In this document: one piece after another, positions 18,857-28,710 of the stretch | Layout: each line of letters begins with the position of its first letter | Position numbering within the stretch: the first letter of the stretch is position 1 | Assembly (NCBI GenBank): GCA_964468125.1 | Contig: CAYXVF010000013.1 | Location: 17,544-81,543, forward strand | Origin: CAYXVF01 sp964468125 | GTDB taxonomy: Bacteria > Myxococcota > XYA12-FULL-58-9 > CAYXVF01 | Reading direction: 5' to 3' | DNA length: 64,000 bases | The notes under the pieces: generated by a model | Seen by the model: the letters and a program-made list of their open reading frames with translations, nothing else | Told to the model about the DNA's origin: nothing | Database searches by the model: none | Made by a program: the position numbers and the translations under genes

Positions 18857-19420
18857 TCAGATCTCGAGGATTTCCTGCTCCTTCTGGTGCAGGACGTCGT
18901 CCACTTGCTTGCCCCCTCGGTCGACCACCTCCTGAACCTTCTCCAACGCTCGTTTGAGGTCGTCTTCGGAGATCAGCTTCTCCTTTTCGTATTCTTTCAG
19001 CATCTCGTTGGCGTCCCGGCGGTGATTGCGCAAGGAGATCTTTGCGTCCTCGCCACGGTGTTTCGCCTGCTTGACGAGATCTTTGCGCCGCTCCTCGTTG
19101 AGCGCGGGGATCGGGAGGCGAATCTGCTCTCCGTCGTTCATCGGGGTAATTCCCACGTCCGAGTTGTTGATGGCGCGTTCGATGTCGCTGATCAGCGACT
19201 TGTCAAAGGGCTTCACCATGATCAGGCGCGGCTCGGGAACCGAGAGCTGGGCGACTTGGTTCAGCGGGGTCATCGCCCCGTAGTACTCCACCCGGATCCC
19301 GTCCAGAATGTTCACGCTCGCGCGACCGGTGCGAAGCTTCGCCAGGTCGTGGCGAAGCGCGGACATTGAATCATCGATGCCCTTCTTGAGCTCTTTGAGT
19401 ACTTCTTCGACTTCACTCAC
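18857..19420 (-). CDS. frr: Ribosome recycling factor
   Basis: A 187 aa protein of standard RRF length with LRTGRASVNILDGI, the NDGEQIRLPIPALNEERRKD-type helix start (domain junction) and a C-terminal coiled helix. It splits post-termination ribosomes with EF-G. The GTG start at 19420 has an AAGGAG ribosome site. It lies 14 bases downstream of pyrH and 114 bases upstream of uppS. Confidence 0.97.
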   Translation of the reverse strand: MSEVEEVLKELKKGIDDSMSALRHDLAKLRTGRASVNILDGIRVEYYGAMTPLNQVAQLSVPEPRLIMVKPFDKSLISDIERAINNSDVGITPMNDGEQIRLPIPALNEERRKDLVKQAKHRGEDAKISLRNHRRDANEMLKEYEKEKLISEDDLKRALEKVQEVVDRGGKQVDDVLHQKEQEILEI

Positions 19421-19434
19421 GGGATTGCTCCTTA

Positions 19435-20193
19435 CTAGGATTTCGCCTCTTCAACCGCCCCAACGAGCGTTCCAATTGGTTCGCCGCAGATCACGCGGCG
19501 AATGTTGCCGCGCTCGGTGAGGTTGAAAACGACGATGGGCAACTCATTGTCTCGGCACATGGAGATCGCGGTCGAATCCATGACCTTGAGGTTTCTCTTC
19601 AAGACTTCCAGGTAGGACAGCTCCTTGAATCGGACCGCATCGTCGTACTTCATCGGGTCTTTGTCGTAGACGCCGTCGACCTTTGTCGCCTTCAGGATGA
19701 CGTCCGCATTGATCTCCATGGCGCGCAAAGACGCCGCCGTGTCGGTGGTGAAATAGGGGTTACCGGTCCCGGCGGCGAAGATGACGACCCGGCCCTTCTC
19801 GAGGTGACGCACTGCGCGACGGCGAATGTAGGGCTCCGCCAGCTCTTGCATGGCGATCGCGCTCTGCAGCCGCGTATGCACGCCAACCGACTCGAGCGAC
19901 TCTTGCAGAGCGAGGGCGTTGATCACGGTCGCGAGCATTCCCATGTAGTCGGCGTTGGCGCGGTTCATGCCCTGCGCACTCGCGGCCACTCCGCGGAAGA
20001 TGTTGCCTCCACCGATCACAATCGCAAGCTCGAGGCCGAGGTCGTGCACCTCTTTGACCTGCTCAGCGATGGAGCCAATCACCGGCGGGGCGATGCCGTA
20101 GCCTTCGCCGCCCTGAAGCGCTTCGCCCGAAAGCTTCAGCAACACTCGCTTATATATCGGCTCATTCATCGCCAACCCCGCAGGAACGCTCAT
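19435..20193 (-). CDS. pyrH: Uridylate kinase
   Basis: A 252 aa amino-acid-kinase-fold enzyme that phosphorylates UMP to UDP. Motifs YKRVLLKLSGEALQG, VIGGGNIFRG and the TVDGVYDKDPMK-like nucleotide loop (here TKVDGVYDKDP) are intact. First gene of the pyrH-frr-uppS-cdsA-rseP-tsaB unit. ATG 20193 is given; an internal ATG at 20169 (MNEPIYKR) would give a length equally typical of the family. A consensus -35 box lies about 50 bases upstream. Confidence 0.96.
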   Translation of the reverse strand: MSVPAGLAMNEPIYKRVLLKLSGEALQGGEGYGIAPPVIGSIAEQVKEVHDLGLELAIVIGGGNIFRGVAASAQGMNRANADYMGMLATVINALALQESLESVGVHTRLQSAIAMQELAEPYIRRRAVRHLEKGRVVIFAAGTGNPYFTTDTAASLRAMEINADVILKATKVDGVYDKDPMKYDDAVRFKELSYLEVLKRNLKVMDSTAISMCRDNELPIVVFNLTERGNIRRVICGEPIGTLVGAVEEAKS

Positions 20194-20215
20194 TTTTTTC
20201 CACCAGGCGGCACGC

Positions 20216-20245
20216 TGTATCGCCCACGCGTGGCGAGCCTGTCAA
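20216..20245 (-). promoter_or_regulatory. Candidate sigma-70-type promoter for pyrH operon
   Basis: On the minus strand TTGACA (20245-20240) is followed after 18 bases by GATACA (20221-20216). The -35 box is a perfect match and the -10 box is weak. Predicted start near 20209, about 16 bases before the pyrH ATG. Confidence 0.45.
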
Positions 20246-20316
20246 GCAACGGCGGCGACAGGCCGAAAGTGTGCTCCCTGGCGCGGGGGGTTCTCGCTGG
20301 TGTAGCGTGGTACCGG

Positions 20317-21042
20317 ATGAAAACCCCTCGAATCGGCATCACCTGCGACTTTGAGACCATCACAGACCGACGCGGCACCCCCGCTCCCCGCTACGTCTGC
20401 AATCAGAGCTACGTGTCCGCAGTCGTTCGCGGCGGTGGGCTTCCCATCCTCATTCCCCATGAATCACCCGGCGAGGCGGCCCGATTCCTAGACGGCGTCG
20501 ACGGCTTGCTGATCACCGGCGGCGATTTCGACATCCCCCCGTCCTACTACGGCGAAGCACCGCGCCAGGGGCTCGGTACCCTCGTGGAGGAGCGTAGCGG
20601 ACTCGAGCGGGACCTGTGCCAGGAAGCGCTCGCCCGCTCGATGCCGCTCTTGGGCGTCTGCGGCGGGATGCAGATGCTAAATGTGGTCTGCGGCGGCACG
20701 CTCTACCAGGATCTCGCGGAGCGTGCGGCAACCGACGAGCACCAGCAGCCCTACGACAAGCGCCTCCCTGCCCACGAAGTCGAGCTCGCCGCAGGAAGCA
20801 GACTCGCGCGCATCTTCAACGCCGAGACCCTGTCGGTGAACAGCACGCACCACCAGGTGCTGCGCTACCTGGGCGAAGAGCTGAAGGCGAGCGCCCTCGC
20901 CCCGGACGGAGTGGTCGAAGCGATTGAGCTCGACGGTGAGCCATTCGTCGTCGGTGTCCAATGGCACCCAGAGGCCCTGATCTCCGGCGACCACCTGCCC
21001 CTCTACCGCGCCTTCGTGAACGCGGCACGCGAGCGCGGCTGA
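20317..21042 (+). CDS. Class I glutamine amidotransferase-like gamma-glutamyl hydrolase (peptidase C26, PuuD-like)
   Basis: A 241 aa protein with the triad of peptidase C26: the nucleophile Cys in GVCGGMQMLN near residue 109 and His in QWHPEA near 219, followed by Glu. GLLITGGDFDIPPSYYGE is the usual preceding oxyanion strand (quoted for its GGDFD turn). The nearest described relatives hydrolyse gamma-glutamyl-GABA in putrescine breakdown, but no other put genes are nearby, so substrate is open. ATG 20317 was chosen because MKTPRIGITCDFE is the family start; the frame runs upstream without homology. Confidence 0.88.
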   Translation: MKTPRIGITCDFETITDRRGTPAPRYVCNQSYVSAVVRGGGLPILIPHESPGEAARFLDGVDGLLITGGDFDIPPSYYGEAPRQGLGTLVEERSGLERDLCQEALARSMPLLGVCGGMQMLNVVCGGTLYQDLAERAATDEHQQPYDKRLPAHEVELAAGSRLARIFNAETLSVNSTHHQVLRYLGEELKASALAPDGVVEAIELDGEPFVVGVQWHPEALISGDHLPLYRAFVNAARERG

Positions 21043-21293
21043 ACCCAAGTTAAAGGTTTTCGGGTAATTCCGCACGATTCCCGTTATCCGTCGTGGCCGA
21101 AGAGCTCTTTCGCCGCGGTCACAGAAGCACACTTCGGGCATCAACAAATTGACGAGCTCCTGGTCCGCCTTCCGGGGACTTCTCGAATGCTCAACAATCC
21201 GTGGCTTCGCCAGCCGACTCGGAGGAGCCAGGTTTTAGGAGGACTGACCGGAGCCTCCGGGTCGGGTTCCCGAGTGGCGGCCGGCGCGCCGAT

Positions 21294-21680
21294 TCACCCA
21301 TCAAAGAACTGCCAGCTCGAGAACGCATCCACGAACGTGCGCGCGAACGTCACCCCTCGCTGTGCGGCATGGCGCCGCGCGTTGTTGAGCACATACGCGA
21401 GCCCATTTCGGACTTCACGAGGGGTCTTCAAGATGTGGACGTGGTAGCGGTCCAGGAAGACCGCCCCTTTGCGATGCGAATGGAGAGGCCCTGCATCGCT
21501 CGGGATAGCGCCTTCGCTCTGCTGGCTTCGGCGATCGACCAATGAATGACCCGTCCCCCCGCTCTTAGGCGGCAGGCGGCAGGCGGCAAGAGCCGAGCGC
21601 AGGACTTTGATCTTGCTCTTCGTGCGAAGCGTACCGACGTCTCGACGCAGCTTCATCGTCACGTGCACCGGGCGTGCCCG
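21294..21680 (-). pseudogene. Decayed RAYT/Y1-type (IS200-like) transposase
   Basis: The conceptual N-terminus HVTMKLRRDVGTLRT and the C-terminal stretch VFLDRYHVHILKTPREVRN...YVLNNARRHA followed by DAFSSWQFFDG are hallmarks of REP-associated tyrosine transposases. The middle is out of frame: a second frame over ~21480-21545 reads EASRAKALSRAMQGLSIRIAK, the expected family sequence, and the His-x-His block that should precede it is deleted. At least one internal deletion and one frameshift are therefore needed to explain it. A (GCCGCCT)-like triplet slip at ~21570-21590 lies at the deletion point. Confidence 0.75.
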
Positions 21681-21714
21681 CCGGTCACCCCGTGCGGGCG
21701 AAGCGAAGCGAAGC

Positions 21715-21737
21715 AGTCGGGAGGTTACCTCCCGACT
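21715..21737. repeat. Perfect 11-bp inverted repeat beside RAYT remnant
   Basis: Arms AGTCGGGAGGT and ACCTCCCGACT are separated by one base. It lies just upstream of the start of the decayed RAYT gene, the usual place for the REP hairpin such transposases recognise. It has no T-run, so it is not a convincing terminator. Confidence 0.6.
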
Positions 21738-21800
21738 TGACCGGGGGGTACGCGGAAGGTTTCTTCGACCGACGCCAGAGAAAAATCCGAAAAAACCTAG

Positions 21801-22709
21801 CTAGAATCCCTCGAAATGGGCAGCCCGCTCGGCCTCGCGACTTCGGAGCTGCGCGAGAGTCACATTCGCGGCACGGAAGAGCTGATTGGCCACGGTGATG
21901 TGCGGATGAGGATAGGTAGCCGTCGCCAGGTAGATCGATTCGTCGAGGGCCCCGCGCTCGGAAAGCTCGCTCGTGACTTTTTCGATCACGTGCGCGGCGC
22001 CGGTGGCCGAGGTTCCCGGCAGCAGGACGACCATCTCCGCAGCGTCGACACGGAAAACCAAGTCGGCGCTGCGCAGAGCGGACTCGAGCGTAGAAGCGAG
22101 CGCCTTCAGCCGCGCCTCGCCTGCAGCCTTGCCCTCGCGGTCGAGCAGCTCGTTGTAGCCTTCATCGCATAGGACGAGGCAGCTCAAGGGCTTCTGCGTC
22201 ACCTGGGCGGTTCGGAACTGAGCGTCTAACACGGGTCTGAGCATGGCAAAGGTTCCGGCACCGGTCACCGGGTCGCGGGCTCGGAGGTGAGCGAGGGATG
22301 CTTCCGCTTCGTCGACGCCCCTCTCCATCTGGACCATCGACATCATGCGTTGGATCCGCAGGCGTACGGCCGGAATGCGAAACGGCTTGTCCACGAAGTC
22401 GATCGCACCGAGCTCAGTCCCGCGCACGCGACCCTCGACGTCCGCATTCGCGGTTACAATGAGTGTCAGCGGTTCGGCGATCTCGCCACTGCGGCCGCGG
22501 ATCGTCTCCAGGACTCCGAAACCATCGAGCTTTGGCATTTGTAGATCGAGGAGAAGGATCGAAACGGGGTAGCGCTCGAGCGCCTCGACCGCTTCTCTCC
22601 CGTCGACCGCCAAGTGAACTTCGCAGCCGCACTCGCGCAGCACCGATCCGAGGACGTTGCGGATATCAGGGTGGTCGTCCGCCACCAGCGCGACGATCGG
22701 CTCAGCCAC
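21801..22709 (-). CDS. Response regulator with degenerate GGDEF domain
   Basis: A 302 aa protein. Residues ~1-118 are a receiver domain (VADDHPD acidic pair, phospho-acceptor Asp in LLLDLQMPKLDG, Lys in VDKPF). Residues ~150-302 have the fold pattern of a diguanylate cyclase (ARDPVTGAGTFAML at the start) but the active-site GGDEF is replaced by DAAEM in FRVDAAEMVVLLP, so it is almost certainly catalytically dead. GTG 22709 was chosen because it begins the receiver domain; the reading frame extends upstream inside dnaB. It overlaps the dnaB stop by eight bases, implying coupling to the replicative helicase gene. Confidence 0.85.
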   Translation of the reverse strand: MAEPIVALVADDHPDIRNVLGSVLRECGCEVHLAVDGREAVEALERYPVSILLLDLQMPKLDGFGVLETIRGRSGEIAEPLTLIVTANADVEGRVRGTELGAIDFVDKPFRIPAVRLRIQRMMSMVQMERGVDEAEASLAHLRARDPVTGAGTFAMLRPVLDAQFRTAQVTQKPLSCLVLCDEGYNELLDREGKAAGEARLKALASTLESALRSADLVFRVDAAEMVVLLPGTSATGAAHVIEKVTSELSERGALDESIYLATATYPHPHITVANQLFRAANVTLAQLRSREAERAAHFEGF

Positions 22710-24081
22710 CCTGTTCCTCACGCGCGAGGTTCTCGAAGCGCACGAACTCGTTGAAAAACTTGAGCTTGACCGTACCAACCGGCCCGTTGCGCTGCTTGCC
22801 GATGATTATCTCCGCGACCCCCTTATCGGCTGACTCCGGGTTGTAGTACTCGTCGCGGTAGACGAACATGATCACGTCAGCGTCCTGTTCGATCGCACCG
22901 GACTCACGCAGATCGCTCAACATTGGACGCTTGTCCTGGCGCTGCTCCAAGGAACGGTTGAGCTGCGAGAGGGCCACCACAGGCACGTTGAGCTCCTTGG
23001 CCAGCGCCTTGAGCCCCCGAGATATCTCCGAAATTTCCTTCTCGCGACCCTCGCTGTTCGCCCGACCCCGCATCAGCTGCAGGTAGTCGACCACGATCAG
23101 GCCGAGGTCTCGCTCCGCCTTCAGGCGGCGGGCCTTTGCACGCATTTCCAGGACCGGGATGCTGCCCGTGTCGTCAATGAAGATCGGCGCCTCCGCCAGA
23201 TCTCCGGCGGCACGCGCGAGTCGCGGCCAGTCGTTCTTGCTCAACGCTCCCGCGCGAAGCTTGTGCGCGTCGATCCGAGCCTCGGAGCAGAGCATACGCA
23301 TCACGAGCTGTGAGGTGGACATTTCCAGGCTGAAGACCAGCACCGGCGTTTGCGTTCGGAGCGCGGCGTTTTGCGCCATGTTGAGGGCGAATGCGGTCTT
23401 GCCCATGGATGGCCGCCCCGCGACGATCACGAGGTCCGAGGGCTGCAATCCCGAGGTCATTTGGTCGAGGGTTGCGAACTGAGTGGGCACTCCCGTGATG
23501 GGGTCGCGACGCTCGTAGAGCTTCTCGATCGTCTTGAACGCGTCTTTCACCGCATCCTTCATCTCGGTGTAGCTGCGCTGATCACGGGCACTGGTGATCT
23601 CAAAGATCGTGCTCTCCGCCTGATCCAAGAGCACGTTGACGTCGCTCGCCCCATCGAATCCGGCGGTGACGATGCCGGTGGCCGCATTGATGAGCTTCCG
23701 GGTCAGCGCAGCATCTCGAACCATGCGCGCGTAGTGCTCTACGTTGGCTGCGGTCGGCGTCGACGCGCAGAGCTCGTTCAGATACGCGATCCCGCCAACC
23801 GCTTCGAGCTTGCCCGCCGTCCTGAGCGCGCCGAGAACCGTGACCTCGTCGACGGGCTCGTTCTTCTCAAAGAGCTCGAGAATCGCCTCATAAATGTAGC
23901 CGTGCGCGGGACGGTAGAAGTCTTCGGATTTGAGGCTTTCGATACAGGCGGTCACTGCGGCCCGCTCCAGCATCATCGCGCCCAGCACGCTTCGCTCCGC
24001 CTCCAAATCTTGAGGCGGCACTTTGCTGGCGCGGGCGTGCGAGGGTGGGGGGCCGGGGTTTAGGGACTCGCTCGATGCCAT
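22702..24081 (-). CDS. dnaB: Replicative DNA helicase DnaB
   Basis: A 459 aa hexameric helicase. N-terminal DnaB domain (PPQDLEAERSVLGAMM) is followed by the RecA-like core with Walker A GRPSMGKTAFALN, Walker B LGLIVVDYLQLM and the C-terminal RNGPVGTVKLKF block. No intein is present. ATG 24081 is preferred over the adjacent TTG. It lies downstream of rpsF-rpsR-rplI as in many bacteria, but is separated from them by a terminator. Confidence 0.97.
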   Translation of the reverse strand: MASSESLNPGPPPSHARASKVPPQDLEAERSVLGAMMLERAAVTACIESLKSEDFYRPAHGYIYEAILELFEKNEPVDEVTVLGALRTAGKLEAVGGIAYLNELCASTPTAANVEHYARMVRDAALTRKLINAATGIVTAGFDGASDVNVLLDQAESTIFEITSARDQRSYTEMKDAVKDAFKTIEKLYERRDPITGVPTQFATLDQMTSGLQPSDLVIVAGRPSMGKTAFALNMAQNAALRTQTPVLVFSLEMSTSQLVMRMLCSEARIDAHKLRAGALSKNDWPRLARAAGDLAEAPIFIDDTGSIPVLEMRAKARRLKAERDLGLIVVDYLQLMRGRANSEGREKEISEISRGLKALAKELNVPVVALSQLNRSLEQRQDKRPMLSDLRESGAIEQDADVIMFVYRDEYYNPESADKGVAEIIIGKQRNGPVGTVKLKFFNEFVRFENLAREEQGG

Positions 24082-24132
24082 CAAATCCTCGTTGCCCTCG
24101 CAAAAAAGGTGTGCGTTTGGTCAAGATAGCAC

Positions 24133-24162
24133 AAAAAAGCCCGCGGATGACGCGGGCCTTTT
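24133..24162 (-). terminator. Intrinsic terminator after rplI
   Basis: Stem GCCCGCG/CGCGGGC with a five-base loop (24139-24157). Read on the minus strand it is followed by six T, the classic form. It would end rpsF-rpsR-rplI transcripts before dnaB. Confidence 0.85.
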
Positions 24163-24190
24163 CAAGCGATGATCGTTTGAGACGAGCGAA

Positions 24191-24637
24191 TCACTCCTCG
24201 CCGATCACTCCGACCTTGATGTCGACTTCCACGTCGCTGCGTAGCTTGACATGAACATCGAACACGCCGAGCTCCTTGAGAGGAGCGGCGAGCTGAATGC
24301 CACGCTTGTCGACCGTGACACCTTCGGCCGCGAGGGCGTCGGCGATGTCGTTACTGGTCACCGAGCCAAAGAGCTTGCCCTGCTCGCCGACCTTGCGCTT
24401 GAACTCGAAGGTCTTGCCCGCAACCTTGCCGGCATAACCTTCCGCCTCGGCCTTTGCCTTGGCGGCGAGACGCGCGGCGATCGCGCGCTCGTGCTCGAGC
24501 TGGCGCTGGTTGGTCACCGACGCGGGGATGGCGAGTCGGTTCGGCAGGAGAAAGTTGCGACCGTAGCCGCCCTTGACGTGTACCTGGTCTCCGATGTGAC
24601 CGAGGTTTGGAACGTCCTTGATCAGGATGACTTCCAC
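24191..24637 (-). CDS. rplI: Large-subunit ribosomal protein L9
   Basis: A 148 aa protein with the L9 signature: EVILIKDVPNLGHIGDQV, VKGGYGRNFLLPNRLA, then a long charged helix and a C-terminal domain. The GTG at 24637 with an AAGGAG ribosome site is the true start; an upstream in-frame extension is unrelated. Third gene of the rpsF-rpsR-rplI operon. Confidence 0.97.
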   Translation of the reverse strand: MEVILIKDVPNLGHIGDQVHVKGGYGRNFLLPNRLAIPASVTNQRQLEHERAIAARLAAKAKAEAEGYAGKVAGKTFEFKRKVGEQGKLFGSVTSNDIADALAAEGVTVDKRGIQLAAPLKELGVFDVHVKLRSDVEVDIKVGVIGEE

Positions 24638-24647
24638 GTGACTCTCC

Positions 24648-24875
24648 TTAGCTGATGACGAACGGGAGGAGCCCGAGCGCACGCGCACGCTTCACCGCGC
24701 GGGTGATCATGCGCTGGTCCTTGGCCGAAACCTTGGAAATGCGACGAGGCACAATCTTGCCACGTTCGCTGATGAAATAGCGCAAGTTCTGCGGGTCGTT
24801 GTAATCGACCTTACCTCCGAGATCGGAGTAGAGCTTGCTCACCTTGCGGCGGCGGAATCCGTCTTTATCCGACAT
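24648..24875 (-). CDS. rpsR: Small-subunit ribosomal protein S18
   Basis: A 75 aa protein with the S18 core (YNDPQNLRYFISERGKIVPRRIS, quoted as the family block around residues 20-42, and RAVKRARALGLLPFV at the end). Five bases after rpsF, with a GAAGGAG ribosome site. It contacts S6 and S11 on the 30S platform. Confidence 0.96.
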   Translation of the reverse strand: MSDKDGFRRRKVSKLYSDLGGKVDYNDPQNLRYFISERGKIVPRRISKVSAKDQRMITRAVKRARALGLLPFVIS

Positions 24876-24880
24876 CCTGA

Positions 24881-25495
24881 TTACTCCTTCGACTCTTCTT
24901 CGCCGTCATCATCGTGCTTGATCGCTTCCGGGTTCGGACGCTTTTCTTCGCGGTCACCGCGCGCCTCGCGACGGTCATCGTCGCGATCACCGCGCGCCTC
25001 GCGTCGGTCATCGTCGCGGTCACCGCGTCGGTCATAGTCGCGGTCACCGCGTCGGTCATAGTCGCGGTCGCCGCGTCGGTCATCGTCACGATCATCGTCG
25101 TGATCGTCATAGGACGCGTCCAGTTCTTCCTCTTCGACCTCATCGGGCTCGTCGTAGGAAGGAGCGACGTATTCCTTTTCGACCTTGCTGTCCGCTTCCA
25201 CGCGCTCGTCGATCTTGATCGTGAGAAAACGCAGCACGTTTTCATTCAGGCGCAGGTTGCGCTCGAGCTCGCCGACGAGGCCCCCGATCCCCAAATAATG
25301 GGTGCGCACGTAGATGGCGCGCGGATGCTTCTTCATCGGGTACGCGAGCTTCTTCTTGCCCCAGTGCTCGATCTCGAGCAGCTTGCCGCCCTGCTTGCCG
25401 ATCACATCGCGCACGCGGTCCAGGGCTGCTTCGACCTGCTCACCGGTCACGTCGGGTCGAACGACCACCGTGGTTTCGTATTCCGTCATCAACAT
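24881..25495 (-). CDS. rpsF: Small-subunit ribosomal protein S6 with long charged repeat tail
   Basis: About 204 aa, roughly double a usual S6. Residues ~4-100 are a normal S6 domain (YETTVVVRPD, GKKKLAYPMKKH). The rest is a tail of Asp, Arg, Gly and Glu made from repeated RGDRDYDR and REARGDRDDD units, encoded by 24-bp and 30-bp tandem repeats. Acidic S6 tails occur in E. coli (Glu residues added by RimK), but this one is much longer and mixed-charge. GTG 25498, ATG 25495 and ATG 25489 are all possible starts behind one GAGGAG ribosome site. Confidence 0.95.
   Translation of the reverse strand: MLMTEYETTVVVRPDVTGEQVEAALDRVRDVIGKQGGKLLEIEHWGKKKLAYPMKKHPRAIYVRTHYLGIGGLVGELERNLRLNENVLRFLTIKIDERVEADSKVEKEYVAPSYDEPDEVEEEELDASYDDHDDDRDDDRRGDRDYDRRGDRDYDRRGDRDDDRREARGDRDDDRREARGDREEKRPNPEAIKHDDDGEEESKE
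24955..25100. repeat. Tandem repeats inside rpsF tail
   Basis: Units of 24 bp (based on GCGTCGGTCATAGTCGCGGT) and 30 bp repeat in frame and with few mismatches. The periodicity is a multiple of three, so copy number can change without breaking the gene. Confidence 0.8.
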
Positions 25496-25520
25496 CACGA
25501 GTTCTCCTCGAAGGGCGCGC

Positions 25521-25550
25521 TATGTACCGAACTCGACCTCGCGATCGCAA
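25521..25550 (-). promoter_or_regulatory. Weak candidate promoter for rpsF operon
   Basis: TTGCGA (25550-25545) and TACATA (25526-25521) on the minus strand with an 18-base spacer, about 20-30 bases before the rpsF start. Both boxes are imperfect; position is the main support. Confidence 0.3.
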
Positions 25551-25622
25551 GGCTTTTTGCGCGATTTTGTGGGCTTTTTGACGGGCCTCCATCCTGTCCC
25601 AAGATCGGCTAACGTCCGGCCC

Positions 25623-26304
25623 ATGCGTCGATTTTCTCAGCTCTATTTGCCCCTCCTGCTCTGCAGCTGCGCCTCCGGGCCAGGAATGGTCGGAGTCCCG
25701 GTCTTTACCCGGGCGAACGGGGATTCGAGCCCCTTCGGTGCCTGGCTCGCGGACGAAGTCGCGAATCGCCTCGCCAAGACCAACGAGGTGGTCGAGCGCG
25801 CGCGGTTGAAAGAAGTCCTAAAAGGGGCGGCGCTGGCGCGGATGGGGGTCTTCGAAGGAGGCGCCTCCTCCCTCGGGAACGTTTTCGGCGTCGTTTACCT
25901 GATTCTCGGCACCGTGACGCCGATCCGCACTGGCGGCGACGTCAACGTTCGCGTCGTGCGACGAGCGTGGGGTCTCGCTCGAAGAATCAAAGGTGCGCGC
26001 CAAGATCGATACACCAACCTATCGCCGGGCCGCCGACCGCCATGCGCGGCGCATCGCGGTGACCATCGGCGTCAACGCCTACCGCCAGACAAAAGTCTGG
26101 CCGAAGCTCAACGCGGCGGTCAGCGACGCACAGCGCATGGGGAAGCTTTTTGAGGAGCTCGGCTTCGAAGAAGTGATCGAGCTCTACGACGCGGACGCGG
26201 ACCGCGACAGGATTCTCCGACTCCTCGAATACGATGTCCCGAAGCGCGTGGGCTCCAACGACCTCGTGCGGAAGCCGCGAGGCCTAAAAAGAGCAAGACA
26301 CTGA
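25623..26304 (+). pseudogene. Decayed lipoprotein: CsgG/FlgO-like domain plus caspase-like (C14) domain
   Basis: The first frame starts with a lipobox (LPLLLCSCASG) and a FlgO/CsgG-like segment (GAWLADEVANRLAK, VVERARLKEVL, VYLILGTVTP). Near 25960 the reading frame shifts by +1; the second frame continues SLEESKVRAKIDTP and then RRIAVTIGVNAY...WPKLNAAVSDAQRM...LGFEEVIELYD, the first strand and helix of a peptidase C14 caspase fold. The sequence stops before the catalytic His-Gly and Cys motifs, so the 3' part is lost. One frameshift and one 3' truncation explain it. Confidence 0.7.
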
Positions 26305-26387
26305 GACGTTTCATGCGTGCCGCACGCCGGAGCCGCTCTCAACCGCGACTGATGACGGCGACACGCGCGTGTCGTTCGTTCAACAGA

Positions 26388-26422
26388 AAACCCTGACCGG
26401 GCAAGCGCCACGGCCAGGGTTT
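26388..26422 (-). terminator. Probable terminator after hppA
   Basis: Inverted repeat AAACCCTGaCC / GGcCAGGGTTT with one mismatch, 26 bases past the hppA stop; the minus-strand 3' side has a short T-run (TTTTCTG). Confidence 0.55.
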
Positions 26423-26447
26423 CCAATACTCAAACGGAGTCGCCTAC

Positions 26448-28523
<2,076 letters not shown>

Positions 28524-28710
28524 TTCTCCCCTTCAATCTGCGCTCATGAGGACCACGCGAGAGCGCATTGCGACTAATTCTCACCGCCAAGACCCAGCTG
28601 GCAGCGACCGGGGCTTAGCGCAGGCCTCAGACAAATCCAAGCGCAATCGGCGGCTTCGGCCGGTTCGCCTTCCGCACGTGATTCGGCCGCCGGTAAGCGA
28701 GGGCAGAGGC

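Noticed and set aside
21715..21737. Palindrome as an intrinsic terminator of the response-regulator gene
   Set aside because: It lacks a T-run and lies 64 bases past the stop next to RAYT sequence; REP-type origin is preferred.
24955..25100. Tandem array that could be a CRISPR
   Set aside because: Units are contiguous, in frame with rpsF, and have no variable spacers.
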